The position numbers were made by a program, and so were the translations under genes. From contig JBMQEM010000143.1 in the NCBI GenBank assembly GCA_049363815.1, forward strand, positions 1 to 56,945: a stretch of DNA of 56,945 nucleotides. The letters run 5' to 3'. Under the pieces are notes generated by a model. That model saw nothing but the letters and a program-made list of their open reading frames with translations, searched no databases and had not been told where the DNA came from. Within the stretch, counting starts at the first letter, position 1; the number at the start of each line of letters is the position of its first letter. This document shows, in pieces, positions 27,000 through 38,200 of the stretch. This stretch comes from JADKIH01 sp049363815. Lineage in GTDB: Bacteria; Bacteroidota; Bacteroidia; AKYH767-A; 2013-40CM-41-45.

Positions 27000-29900
27000 C
27001 TACCGCACCAACGACACATGCCCTATAACTTTATGTGATTTGCCCTTGTAGTCTTTTACATTAATGATGTATTCATAAACATCATTCTGACAAATTCTGT
27101 CACCACCGAAATAGGAACCGTCCCAATGATGTCCGGCTTGTTGTGAATAGAAAATTTCTTTTCCCCAACGATCCATGATCCACATTTCATAATTAACAAA
27201 CCCTAATCCGTTCGCAAAAAAAGAATCATTTACTCCGTCACCGTTTGGTGTAAAAGAGTTGGGTACATAGATCGTAAATTCCGGTTCAACTCTGATGATT
27301 CCATAGGTAGTATCAATGCAACCTCCTTCATTTGTAACGATCAGTCTGACCTGGTAAGTTCCGCTGTCTGAATATTCATGAGTCGGTTGTAAAACATCAA
27401 TTACGGTATTGCCATCACCAAAATCCCACTGCCATGAAACTGCATCGGTACTGTTATCAGTGAAGGTCACTGATGGTAAAAATTCCGGAACCTCATCTGC
27501 ACTCTGGAAAAAATCTGCGACAGGGAAGCCGAAAACTGTGACAGCATCATTTACATTCTGACTTGCTGCACATCCATCGGTTGTTACAATCGTAAGTGAA
27601 ATATCATATTGCCCGGGTGTGATGTATGTATGATTTGGATTTGTATCATTCGAAATAACACCGTCATCAAGATCCCAGTAATAAGTAGCACCCGGTGATT
27701 GCGCATAGAAGTTTGTAAAATCAACTTCGACAGGAGTACAACCTGAAATAGTATGTGGAGTAAAATCTACTTCAGGCAAAGGATAAACTGTTACAGGAAT
27801 GGATTGATTCACCTCAGGTGAACAACCATCGCTTAATGTTACAGTAAATGTTGTGTCGTTTTCAAGAAGAACTAATGGTGTAGCACCAAACAATGTGCTG
27901 TCATTCCAGGAGTAGTAATATGGACCACCATTACCCCCCGAACCTGCGGCCTGTAGGTTGACAGTTCCACCTTCGCACAATGGCGGTATGCTGACTGTTG
28001 TCACGTTCAACGGAGGATGAACAGATACTGTAACAGTTGCAGGAGTTACAGGACAATTATTTGCATCATGGATCGTAACAGTATAATTTGCTGTGAAGGC
28101 CGGCGATACACTGATCAATGCAGATGTATCAGATGTATTCCAAAGTATAGAGTAAGGCGAAACGCCTCCGGATATCGCTGCGAATAAATCAGCAGACTGG
28201 CCAATACAAATTGTAGGAACAGTTGCAACATTTAAATTCAGTGGTGTTTCTTGTAATACTGTATTATTTAATGTCGACGTACAACCATTCAGATCTGTGA
28301 CCATCACAGAGTAACTTCCGGCCGGCAACGATGTAACATTTGCTGTAGTGCCAATTGAAGGTGTCCATTGGTATGAATATCCTGTCGTTCCTCCGGTAAC
28401 ATTGATGTTAATGCTTCCTGTACTATCGCCGTAACATGCAACTGAGTTTATAGTTGAATTCAAAACAATTGGATCGGGTTCATCAATAAATGCTGATGTG
28501 GTACTTGTACATCCGTATGCATCTGTAGCCGTGACAATATAATTTCCGGTTGATAATCCTGTTGCAACATTTGATTGTCCTCCGGCCGGTGACCATTGAT
28601 AAGTATAACCTGCTGTTCCGCCTGATGCAATTGCAGATGCAGTGCCATCGTCACCGCCATTGCAGGAAACAGGAATTGTACTTGAAATAATACTGACAGC
28701 GGTTGGATAATCTACAATGGCAGAATCATTCCGTATACAATTATTTGCATCTGTTACTGTAACGTAATACATACCTGGTACAAGACCTGTGATTGTTGCA
28801 GTTGTTGCGCCAGTGGGAGCCCATGAATAAAAATAAGGTCCGGGAGTTCCTGATGTACTTACTCCTGCATTGAGGTTAACTGCTCCAAAACACAAACCAT
28901 TATTTACAGTCATCAACGTATTCGGCAACTGATTAATATTTACAAGCACAGAATCAGCATCTCTGCAACCGTTTGTGTCAATCGCAGTGAGAAAATAAAC
29001 TGAATTTGAATCCGGACTTACTGTGATAGTTTGTGCAGTGTCATTGATCGGCTGCCACAGGAATTGTGTTCCACCAGTTGCAGATAAAGTTGTACTTGTT
29101 CCAAAACAGATGGCCTGATTTAATCCTGCGTCAGCAGTTGGTAGCGGATTCACAAATACATCAACCGAGTCGGTGGCCTTGCAACCATTTGCATCAGTAA
29201 CGAGCACAGCATAGGTTGAGTTTATTGCTGGTGAAAAAACTGCCTGCTGCGAATTGATATTGCCCGGTGACCATTCATAGGTGTTTCCACCACTGGCATT
29301 CAAAGCAACGGAGTCTCCAATACATATATTCTCATCTAGTCCGGCATTTGCATTTGGTAGAGGTAGTACCCTGACATCGACCTGATCAGTTGCTGTACAA
29401 TTGGCTGCTGAATAAACAGTAACAGTATAAGTTGTTGTAATGTTCGGACTAACGAAAGCCTGTTGTGAACTGCCTGCTCCCTGATCCCATTGATAAAAAG
29501 TTCCGCCATCGGCTGAGAGCGTTGCAGTATCTCCCGGACAGATATTCTGATCCAATCCTGCAAAAGCAATTATGGCCGGATCTACAGTTACTGTGGCAGT
29601 ATCTCTTACAACACATCCGTATCTGCCGGTGACAGTCACTACGTAATTTGTCAGGACTGCCGGACCAACAGTAATTTGCTGTGTGGTCTGTCCGCCAGGA
29701 TTCCATGAGTAAGTGTAACTGGATTGTGGCCCTCCACCGCCGCCAAAAATGTTTGCTGTTAAATTTGTTGTTGCCCCGGGACAAATCGTCGGATCCTGAA
29801 GATTCAATTGTGGTAATCTGGAAATAACAACTCTTGCAGTAGCCGAAGATGTGCATCCGTTCAGATCAGTTACAATTACCACATAGTTTGTGGATGCACT

Positions 29901-31883
29901 TTGTGTAACTGTAATTGCTGCAGTTGTCAATGTTCCGGGATTCCACAAATAGCTGACACCACCTGAAGCTACCAGGTTTGCTGCCAAGCCTTCGCACACT
30001 GTATCATTTGCTCCTGCATTTGCAACAGGAAGACTAAAAATTGAAAGAGTTCCGGGAATGGAATCTTTACAACCATCTGCATTTGTAATTACAAGTGAAG
30101 AAGTGTAAAGTCCTGCTGCCGTATAAATGTGAGATGCATTTGGCGCTGTAGATGTTGTTCCGTCACCAAAATACCACAACACAGATGTAATCGGTGTTGG
30201 TGAATTTGATTGGTTTGTAAAATTAATTTCTGCACCCAGACAACCACTATTATAAGCAAATCCGGCATTAGGAGTATTTAAAGTCAGGTGTAAGTTTTGT
30301 GTGAGGGTATCTATACAACCGGTAGAAGAGGTAACGATCAACTGGACCTGGTAATTTCCCTGAGCGCTGAATGTATGTGACGGATTTTGAAGAGTACTTG
30401 TAAAGCCATCACCAAAATTCCAATTGTAGTTCGTGATTGTTCCGCCGGTGATTGAAGATTGATCTGTAAATTGTACTGTAAGACTTGTACAATTTGCATT
30501 ATTGCTAAAGGCTGCCAACGGTGATCCGGGTGCAGGCTGTACTGTTGCTGTATCAGTGTCAGTACAACTTCCATCCGATGCAGTCACAATATAATTTCCT
30601 GCACCACCGGTAATTGATTGTGTGGTGGCACCGGTATTCCACTGATAGGAATAAATTCCACTGCCACCAGAAGCTGTAGCTGTAATCGGAGTTGTTGCAT
30701 TGCAACCAACATTTAAATCAGGACCTGCATTCGTTATTATTCCGGTTACTGTGATACAAAAAGCATAGATCTGACTTCCGACGAATGGACAGTTATCGTC
30801 ACGGACTGTAACAGTAAAACAATATGGATTAGTACTGATCTGAGCGGAGGTTGGCGTCCAGCAAAAAGTTGCTGTTTCTCTTTGTCCGGGAAAAGTTGTG
30901 AAGGTTGCATTCGGAATGGAATAATCCCAGTCTAAAAAAGTATTTTGTGTTCCATTTGCATCTCCTGAATTGATATTAAAACACGTTTGTGTTCCGGCAC
31001 ATACAGTTTGTGAAAAACTGTTTGTGCCATTGATACCTGAGACAGTAGGAATAATATTATTACAATCAATGATCGTAAATTGTATGTCACGTTCCACTTC
31101 ACCAATCAAAACTCCGTTCCTGAATTCCTGAACTAATACTGCCATCACAGTGATCTCAAGATTGGTCGGTGTCATACAGATGTCTCCTGTTTGCGGATTC
31201 AAGGTAACTGCGGGAGAGGATGTCAGTGGATTGGTTGCTGACCATGGACTTGAATAAGTAATAGGTAATCCAGGACTATCAAAAGGTGTGATCAAAGAGT
31301 AAACAAGAGAGTCACCGTCTATATCGTATGCTCCATGATTGTAACAAAATTGCTGACCACGACAGGCAAAGGGCACAGGCTTGTTTGAAAAGGTTGGCGA
31401 ATTATTACATGGCGTGATGACATTGTTCAGATTCGCATAGATGTAAATGTTAGTGTTACCTGGAAGATCAATATTTGTGATCGCATTATTTCTGCAACAC
31501 AAATTATAACTGAACTGCCAGTCGACACAAGGGCCGGGTAAATTTATTACACCACGATAAATATATTCCTGAATTCCGGTGAATGTTCCTCCATTACAAG
31601 TTGTAGTATTATTCGGACATGCAGGACTAATCTCCTGACCGGTTCCCGGAATCAAAGAGATCTGAATAGATGAAGAAGGATAACATGATGATTCGAAAAA
31701 AATATCTGCAATTGAATCTGCTTCTATACCTGCACAGTCACGATAAAAGGAAAGTTCAATTTCATAGGAGTTGCCACCCAGGCATCTGTATGTAAGGTCA
31801 GCGCCCATTGAGTGGCTGGCTTGACTATGCTGAGCAGAACCAATTGCAATGCCAAGCAAGATCAGTAGCCTGATCTTATGCAT
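27000..31883 (-). CDS. Giant secreted PKD/Ig/SprB-repeat protein with T9SS type B sorting domain (paralog 2)
   Basis: 1627 residues from the ATG at 31883; a TTG ten codons upstream (31913) is less likely because the ATG gives a clean signal peptide (MHKIRLLILLGIAIGSA, cleaved before the conserved SHSMG). The domain order is as in paralog 1 but shorter: Cys-rich N-terminal region (SHSMGADLTYRCLGG), two PKD domains, Ig-like units, only four SprB-like repeats (about 1050-1290), a further Ig unit, then PKD units and the type B sorting domain. N-terminal ~390 and C-terminal ~100 residues are most alike between the paralogs; the repeat number differs, as expected from unequal recombination. Surface-exposed product exported by T9SS; ligand unknown. 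Confidence 0.92.
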   Translation of the reverse strand: MHKIRLLILLGIAIGSAQHSQASHSMGADLTYRCLGGNSYEIELSFYRDCAGIEADSIADIFFESSCYPSSSIQISLIPGTGQEISPACPNNTTTCNGGTFTGIQEYIYRGVINLPGPCVDWQFSYNLCCRNNAITNIDLPGNTNIYIYANLNNVITPCNNSPTFSNKPVPFACRGQQFCYNHGAYDIDGDSLVYSLITPFDSPGLPITYSSPWSATNPLTSSPAVTLNPQTGDICMTPTNLEITVMAVLVQEFRNGVLIGEVERDIQFTIIDCNNIIPTVSGINGTNSFSQTVCAGTQTCFNINSGDANGTQNTFLDWDYSIPNATFTTFPGQRETATFCWTPTSAQISTNPYCFTVTVRDDNCPFVGSQIYAFCITVTGIITNAGPDLNVGCNATTPITATASGGSGIYSYQWNTGATTQSITGGAGNYIVTASDGSCTDTDTATVQPAPGSPLAAFSNNANCTSLTVQFTDQSSITGGTITNYNWNFGDGFTSTLQNPSHTFSAQGNYQVQLIVTSSTGCIDTLTQNLHLTLNTPNAGFAYNSGCLGAEINFTNQSNSPTPITSVLWYFGDGTTSTAPNASHIYTAAGLYTSSLVITNADGCKDSIPGTLSIFSLPVANAGANDTVCEGLAANLVASGGVSYLWNPGTLTTAAITVTQSASTNYVVIVTDLNGCTSSATARVVISRLPQLNLQDPTICPGATTNLTANIFGGGGGPQSSYTYSWNPGGQTTQQITVGPAVLTNYVVTVTGRYGCVVRDTATVTVDPAIIAFAGLDQNICPGDTATLSADGGTFYQWDQGAGSSQQAFVSPNITTTYTVTVYSAANCTATDQVDVRVLPLPNANAGLDENICIGDSVALNASGGNTYEWSPGNINSQQAVFSPAINSTYAVLVTDANGCKATDSVDVFVNPLPTADAGLNQAICFGTSTTLSATGGTQFLWQPINDTAQTITVSPDSNSVYFLTAIDTNGCRDADSVLVNINQLPNTLMTVNNGLCFGAVNLNAGVSTSGTPGPYFYSWAPTGATTATITGLVPGMYYVTVTDANNCIRNDSAIVDYPTAVSIISSTIPVSCNGGDDGTASAIASGGTAGYTYQWSPAGGQSNVATGLSTGNYIVTATDAYGCTSTTSAFIDEPDPIVLNSTINSVACYGDSTGSININVTGGTTGYSYQWTPSIGTTANVTSLPAGSYSVMVTDLNGCTSTLNNTVLQETPLNLNVATVPTICIGQSADLFAAISGGVSPYSILWNTSDTSALISVSPAFTANYTVTIHDANNCPVTPATVTVSVHPPLNVTTVSIPPLCEGGTVNLQAAGSGGNGGPYYYSWNDSTLFGATPLVLLENDTTFTVTLSDGCSPEVNQSIPVTVYPLPEVDFTPHTISGCTPVEVDFTNFYAQSPGATYYWDLDDGVISNDTNPNHTYITPGQYDISLTIVTTDGCAASQNVNDAVTVFGFPVADFFQSADEVPEFLPSVTFTDNSTDAVSWQWDFGDGNTVIDVLQPTHEYSDSGTYQVRLIVTNEGGCIDTTYGIIRVEPEFTIYVPNSFTPNGDGVNDSFFANGLGFVNYEMWIMDRWGKEIFYSQQAGHHWDGSYFGGDRICQNDVYEYIINVKDYKGKSHKVIGHVSLVR

Positions 31884-32121
31884 TATTTTGCCAATGTGGT
31901 GGTCTTTTCCCAATTTACCTATTTATTGTGCTTAAAATCAACTATTTAAGCTAAATTTTAATTCTGTTTCCGTGACTGAGGCGCAACACTTAACACATTC
32001 AAAATCAATTAAATATAATTATTTTGAACGAGTCTGTTGTTTTGCTTAAGGTAGAATCGGCCTTTTTGCTCTCAAATTAATGAAATTTTCAATTTTTTAA
32101 GAACACAACAAAACTAGAATA

Positions 32122-32195
32122 GTTAATGAAAATCCGAAAAGAATTGAGGTAAATAGTGATCTTTTTCTTACCACGTTTAATACTTGTTTGACCAA
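32122..32195 (-). promoter_or_regulatory. Upstream region shared by the two giant paralogs, copy 2
   Basis: The counterpart of 26848-26920, including the GTTAATGAA...AATTGAGGTAAAT segment (32122-32154) and the TACCACG...GACCAAG segment. It sits in the 415-base spacer (31884-32298) between paralog 2 and the divergent CotH-type gene, so it may serve either. Nothing else is recognisable in the spacer. Confidence 0.45.
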
Positions 32196-32298
32196 GAATA
32201 ACAAGGCATTTGCAAAGGTAAAGGGAGTGTTTACCACAAAGGATTGATTTCAGGCGTTTCGTGATGCATTTTAGCATAGTAATATTTAATATTAATTA

Positions 32299-35200
32299 AT
32301 GAAACACACATATAAAACCATCTTTTTTTTAGTCCTGATATCAATCAGTTTTTTTTCAAATGGACAGGTTGTTATCAATGAAATTCAAAGTTCAAATACA
32401 AAGACAATTGCTGATGAGAATTTTCAGTATGATGACTGGATTGAAATTTACAATGCCGGTTCTTCAACTGTAAATTTAAGTGGTTATGGTTTGTCTGATG
32501 ATTCTTTGAAGCCGTATAAATTCCGTTTCCCGGATTATAATCTTGCAGCAGGAACGTATGTACTTGTATTTGCTGCCGACACTGATCAGACAGTGCTCAC
32601 ACATTGGGAAACTGCAGTAAAAGCAAATGATAGCTGGAAGTATCGCGCAAACACTACAGCATTTTCTTCTAACTGGAGAACTCCTTCATTCAATGATGGT
32701 TCCTGGTCTACAGGAACAGGCGGTATTGGAATGGGTGATTCAGATGATGGAACAACGATCACCGGTTGCGCTTCAGTTTATATGAGAAGGTCGTTTTCAA
32801 TTTCCGATACTTCAAAAATAATGGATGCCGTATTCAATATGGATTTCGATGATGGTTTTGTTGCATATCTGAATGGAGTTGAAATTGCAAGAATGAATCT
32901 TGGATCACCAGGAATAGTACCGGCATGGAATGAACTTTCACCGCTTGGTCATGAAGCTCTGCTTTATCAGAATGAATACCCAGATAGTTTTCATATCGAT
33001 TATAATACTCTCCGTTCACTATTGGTGAATGGTACAAACGTCCTTGCTGTTGAAGTTCACAACACTTCAGGTTCATACACTGACATGTCTTCTAATCCTT
33101 ACCTGACGTTTTCTGTTAAAAATGGTTCAGTACTTTTTTCAAGTGTTCCTTCCTGGTTCCACAGTTCTTCAACAACTTACTTTCATGCAGATTTTAAAAT
33201 CAGCAAGACAGGTGAGACAATTTTCCTGACGAATGGAAGTAATACGTTACTTGATAAAAAGGCGACAGGAAATCTGGAGATTGATAATTCAATTGCAAGA
33301 ATTCCTGATGGCAGCAGTAACTGGTGCCTTACTGATGTTCCAACACCAAAGACATCTAATAATTCGACTGCGTGTAAAACTACTTATGCTACTTTTCCAA
33401 TCTTTTCATTGCAAGGTGGATTCTATACTGGTACCCGTTCATTAAATTTGACAACAACTTTTCCCGGAGGAAGTATTCGTTATACAACGGATGGAAGTGA
33501 TGTGACTGAAAGCAGCACACTGTATTCCGGACCGATTTCAATTTCAACTACAAAAACAATCCGTGCAAGAGTGTTTGCACCGAATGCAATTGGAAGTACA
33601 ACTGTCACTAATACCTACTTTATAAATTTCTCATGCAGATTGCCGGTTGTTGCTTTAACAACTGATCCTGATAACCTGTATGATTATAACTCCGGAATTT
33701 TTGCTGATGGACCGGGGTATACGTCTGCCAATCCACATTGGGGTGCAAACTACTGGCTGGATCTGGAAAAAGATGTCACACTTGAATTTTATGAACGCGA
33801 TAAAAGTTTGCAATTCAAATTTAATTCAGGACTTGCAGTAACCGGAGGATGGTCACGTTCAGCTAATCAGAAAAGTCTCGAGATCAAACTTGGTGACAAG
33901 TACGGCCTTTCAAGTTTAAATTACAGTCTGCAGTCATTGAAACCATGGAATGATAAATGGGATAATTTTATCCTTCATATGGCCGGAAACGACCGCGACA
34001 AATGTCATATGCGGGATGCATTGATGAACCGGATCCTTAAAGGAACTTACAACAATTATATTGCTTATGAACCATGTCTGTTAACATTGAACGGTGAGAA
34101 TTGGGGGATTTATTATTTCCGGGAAAATGATGATCACCATTGGGTAGAAGGAAACTATGGTTATAAAGCTGATGAGATTGACTTTTTAAAGGAAAGTTAT
34201 TTCTATACAGGCATAGAAGTCAAGAAGGGAAGTGATTCTGCATTCTTTGCAATGCACAATTATGCAACAACAACTTCACCTACTGATCCTGCTTACTACA
34301 ACACCATTTCTTCAATGATGGATCTTCAGAATATGGCTGACTACTTCATCGCAGAAACATACTATCCTAACGATGACTGGATGGGTGGAACCAATAATAA
34401 CCTGAAGTTGTGGAGGCCTAAAAAAGGTGATGGGAAATTCAAGTATCTCATCTATGATCTTGAATTCGGATTAGGGTACAGTGGAAGTGTCTCGAACAAT
34501 ATGTTATCTGTAGCAAGAAATGCTTCACCACACAACTACAATTCAGATCTGTTCAAATACTTCACACAAAACGAAACGTTTAAAAAATATTTCATTAACC
34601 GTTATGCTGATCTTGTCAATACGATCTTCCTTCCTTCAAATGTTCAGGCGAATGCATATGTACTAAGGGATTCCCTGAAATACGATTATCATTTGCAAAA
34701 TGAAAAATGGGGTGGAGCGGATTCAGCAACATGGATCTCGAATATTGCCTCTATGCTTTCCTTTGCAAATAACAGACCTTCTTATGCAAGAAATTTTGTA
34801 CAAAGTGAGTTTCAATTGACAAGTCAGGTAACACTCACTTTACAGGTTAGTCCAGCCGGTGCCGGTGTCATTCAGATCTCAACGATCACTCCAACATCTT
34901 ATCCATGGAATGGTGTTTACTTCAATGGCAATCCGGTTACCATTACAGCAATTCCTAACCCCGGTTATACTTTTGACCACTGGAGAAGTAATGTTGTGAT
35001 CTCTTCAAACAATACTAATCAGAGTGTAACATATAATTTTACTGCGAACGATGTAATTACCTGTTACTTCACCGGTGCTGCTGCAAGTCCTCAACTTTCT
35101 TTCAGTGAATTGAACTATCATAGTGATTCGCTGAATGAATCCGGTGACTGGATCGAGATCCATAACCGTGGTAGTCTGGCCATTGATCTTTCAAACTGGA

Positions 35201-38200
35201 TATTCAGGGATGAAGCGGAAAATCATACATATAAATTACCGGTAACAACTTCAATTCCTGCAAACGGATATCTGGTACTGGCGTCTGATCTGGAAAAATT
35301 CTCAGCGATCTATCCTTCTGTTACAAATGTTATCGGTGATTTCAAATTTGATTTCTCCAATAGCGGTGAAGAGTTAAGACTGTTCGACAGAAATGATCAA
35401 TTGCATATGTCTGTTTTGTATTCAGATCAGTTGCCATTTGCAACAACAGCAGATGCAGGTGGCTATACACTTGAAAGACTTAATGAAACTGCAAATGCAG
35501 ACGATGGAAATAACTGGTTTGCCGGATGTTTATTAGGATCACCGGGCCGTGAATACTCAGGACCTCTTGCTCAGATCACAACTTCGGGCTCAACAGCAAT
35601 TTGTAATGGCTCTTCGGTTATATTAAATGTCAGTTCAACAAGTGGTGCAACTTATCAATGGTACAAAGACAATAATTTAATGTCAGGTTCCACAGGAACA
35701 AGTATTACAGTATCAACGGCAGGTTCCTATACTGTGAAAGTTACAGCTTCCGGTTGCTCTGCAAGTTCATCAGGTGTAGCGTTGACTGTAGGTGCTGTTG
35801 AACAAATTTCTTCAACCACATCAGCTTCAAGATGTGGAACAGGAACTCTCACACTTTCTGCAGCAGGTACTTCGAATTTAAATTGGTTTGCTGATTCTAC
35901 ATCTGCAACAATTCTTGGAACGGGAGTTTCATTTACTACACCTTCAATAACGCAAACTACCGGTTACTTTGTACAGGCTTCCGGTGTTTGTCCAAGCGCG
36001 CGTGTTAGAGTGAATGCTGTCATCAATGCAGTAACAGCTTCTCCGGTAACAAGCAATGTTTCAAGATGTGGTACAGGAAATGTAAATTTAACTGCATCGG
36101 ATACTGCTACTATCAGTTGGTTCGATGCCTCAGTTGGAGGTAACCTGGTTGCAACCGGCAGTTCTTTTACAACTCCATCTTTAAATCAGACCACTACTTA
36201 TTATCTTTCAGCAGGAACTTTTTGTCCGAGTCCAAGAATTTCTGTCAATGCAATAATTAATGGAATAACAGCAGCGCCGGTTGTAACCAATGCAAGCCGT
36301 TGCGGAGCAGGAAGTGTTTTACTACTTGCATCTGATACGGCTGTCATTCGTTGGTATTCTGCTCCGTCAGGAGGAAGTTTGTTATTTACCGGTACAAATT
36401 TTAATACACCTTCAATTTCTTCAACAACTGATTACTATGTTGAAGCTGGAACTGTTTGTCCTTCTGCCCGTGTCACTGCAACTGCAACAATTGATGTGAT
36501 TGCAAGTCCACCCGCTGTATCCGATGTTGCAAGATGTGGAAACGGAACAGTTACACTCACTGCTAATTCTTCTACTGCTGCATGGTATTCTTCCAATTCA
36601 GGCGGGTCACCACTTGCGACGGGTTTAACTTTCACTACACCGAGTTTAAGTTCCACAACAACTTATTATGTACAGTCAGGAACTACCTGCCCAAGTTCAC
36701 GTGTTGCTGCAAATGCAATCATCAATCCGTTCACTGCTGATCCTGTTGTGACACATGCAGAGAATTGCGGAACCGGTTCTGTGACCCTCAGTGCAGTTGA
36801 TACAGCAGTTGTGAGATGGTACACTGGTCCGCTTGGTGGTTCTCCATTTTTTACCGGAACAAACTATGTAACTCCTGTACTTTCTCAGACAACAACTTAT
36901 TATGTAGAGGCAGGAACAGGATGTATCAGTAACAGAATTCCTGTTACTGCAACTATCAATCCTATTACTGCCAACCCAACCACTAACGATGTTACACGAT
37001 GCGGTTCAGGTACGATCACTCTTCAGGCAAATTCGTCTTCGACAATAAATTGGTACGATGCACCAAACGGTACACTTCTTTTCACAGGATCTGCATTTAC
37101 TACGCCTTCTTTGACTACATCTGCTTCTTACTTTATTCAGGCTGGTGTTAATTGTCCTAGTTCATTTGTTCAGGTAAATGCTAATATCGATGCATTTGCA
37201 GAAGATCCTGCAGTTGCAGATAACAGCAGATGTGGAGCAGGTACAGTCAATCTGTCTGCTTCGTCACCGGAAATATTAAAATGGTATGATGCTCCTAATG
37301 GGACGTTACTTTTCACCGGAAGTAATTTTACTTCACCGCAATTAAGTTCTACTACAACTTACTATGTTCAGGCCGGTGCTGTTTGTACAAGTAATTTCAT
37401 TCCAGTTACGGCAACAATAAATATGGTTTCACCGGACCCGGTAACCACTGGAGGCAACTCGTGTGGTGCAGCTTCTTTGTCGTTGACAGGCAATTCATCT
37501 GGTACTGTTAACTGGTTTGATGCTCCAAATGGTACAATGGTAGGTACCGGTGCAACATTCATTACACCTGTATTAAATTCAACTACGACTTATTATGCAC
37601 AAGTGGCCGGAATTTGTCCGAGTAATTATATTGCTGCTGTCGCTGTAATTAATCCGATTCCTTCAGACCCTTCAGTTGCTGATGTAAATGCATGTGGTGC
37701 TGTCTCTGTTCAGTTGACTGCAAATTCGCCGGATGTCATTAACTGGTTTGATGTGCCCAACGGAACAGTGATAGCTACAGGAAATATTTTTTCAACTCCG
37801 GTACTAAATTCAACTACGACTTATTACCTGCAAGCGGGTGATGTATGTCTGAGTAATTTTTCCGAAGTTACTGTAACGGTAAATCAGATCGAAGCTGATC
37901 CGACGGGCATTGATGCTTCTTCCTGCGGACCATCATCGTTCACACTTCTTGCAAATGGCAGTGGAACTATCAACTGGTACGATGCAGTGAATGGGAATTT
38001 CATAACTACCGGAAATTCATTTACGACACCTATACTTACGTCAACGACAGTTTTGTATATACAGACTGCAGGAATTTGTCCAAGTAACTTCGTTCCGGTT
38101 GAAGCAACTGTCAATCCTGTAACGGCATTGTCGGTAACGGATGCTTCAAGTTGTGGAAGTGCTTCACTGACATTGAATGCCAGCTCAACAGAAACGATTA

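Noticed and set aside
29449..29856. 135-codon minus-strand ORF inside paralog 2
   Set aside because: Same-strand out-of-frame shadow of the intact repeat protein.
20703..31883. Phage tail-fibre or diversity-generating retroelement targets
   Set aside because: The signal peptides, PKD/SprB repeats and T9SS type B domains point to bacterial surface proteins, and no reverse transcriptase or template repeat is present.
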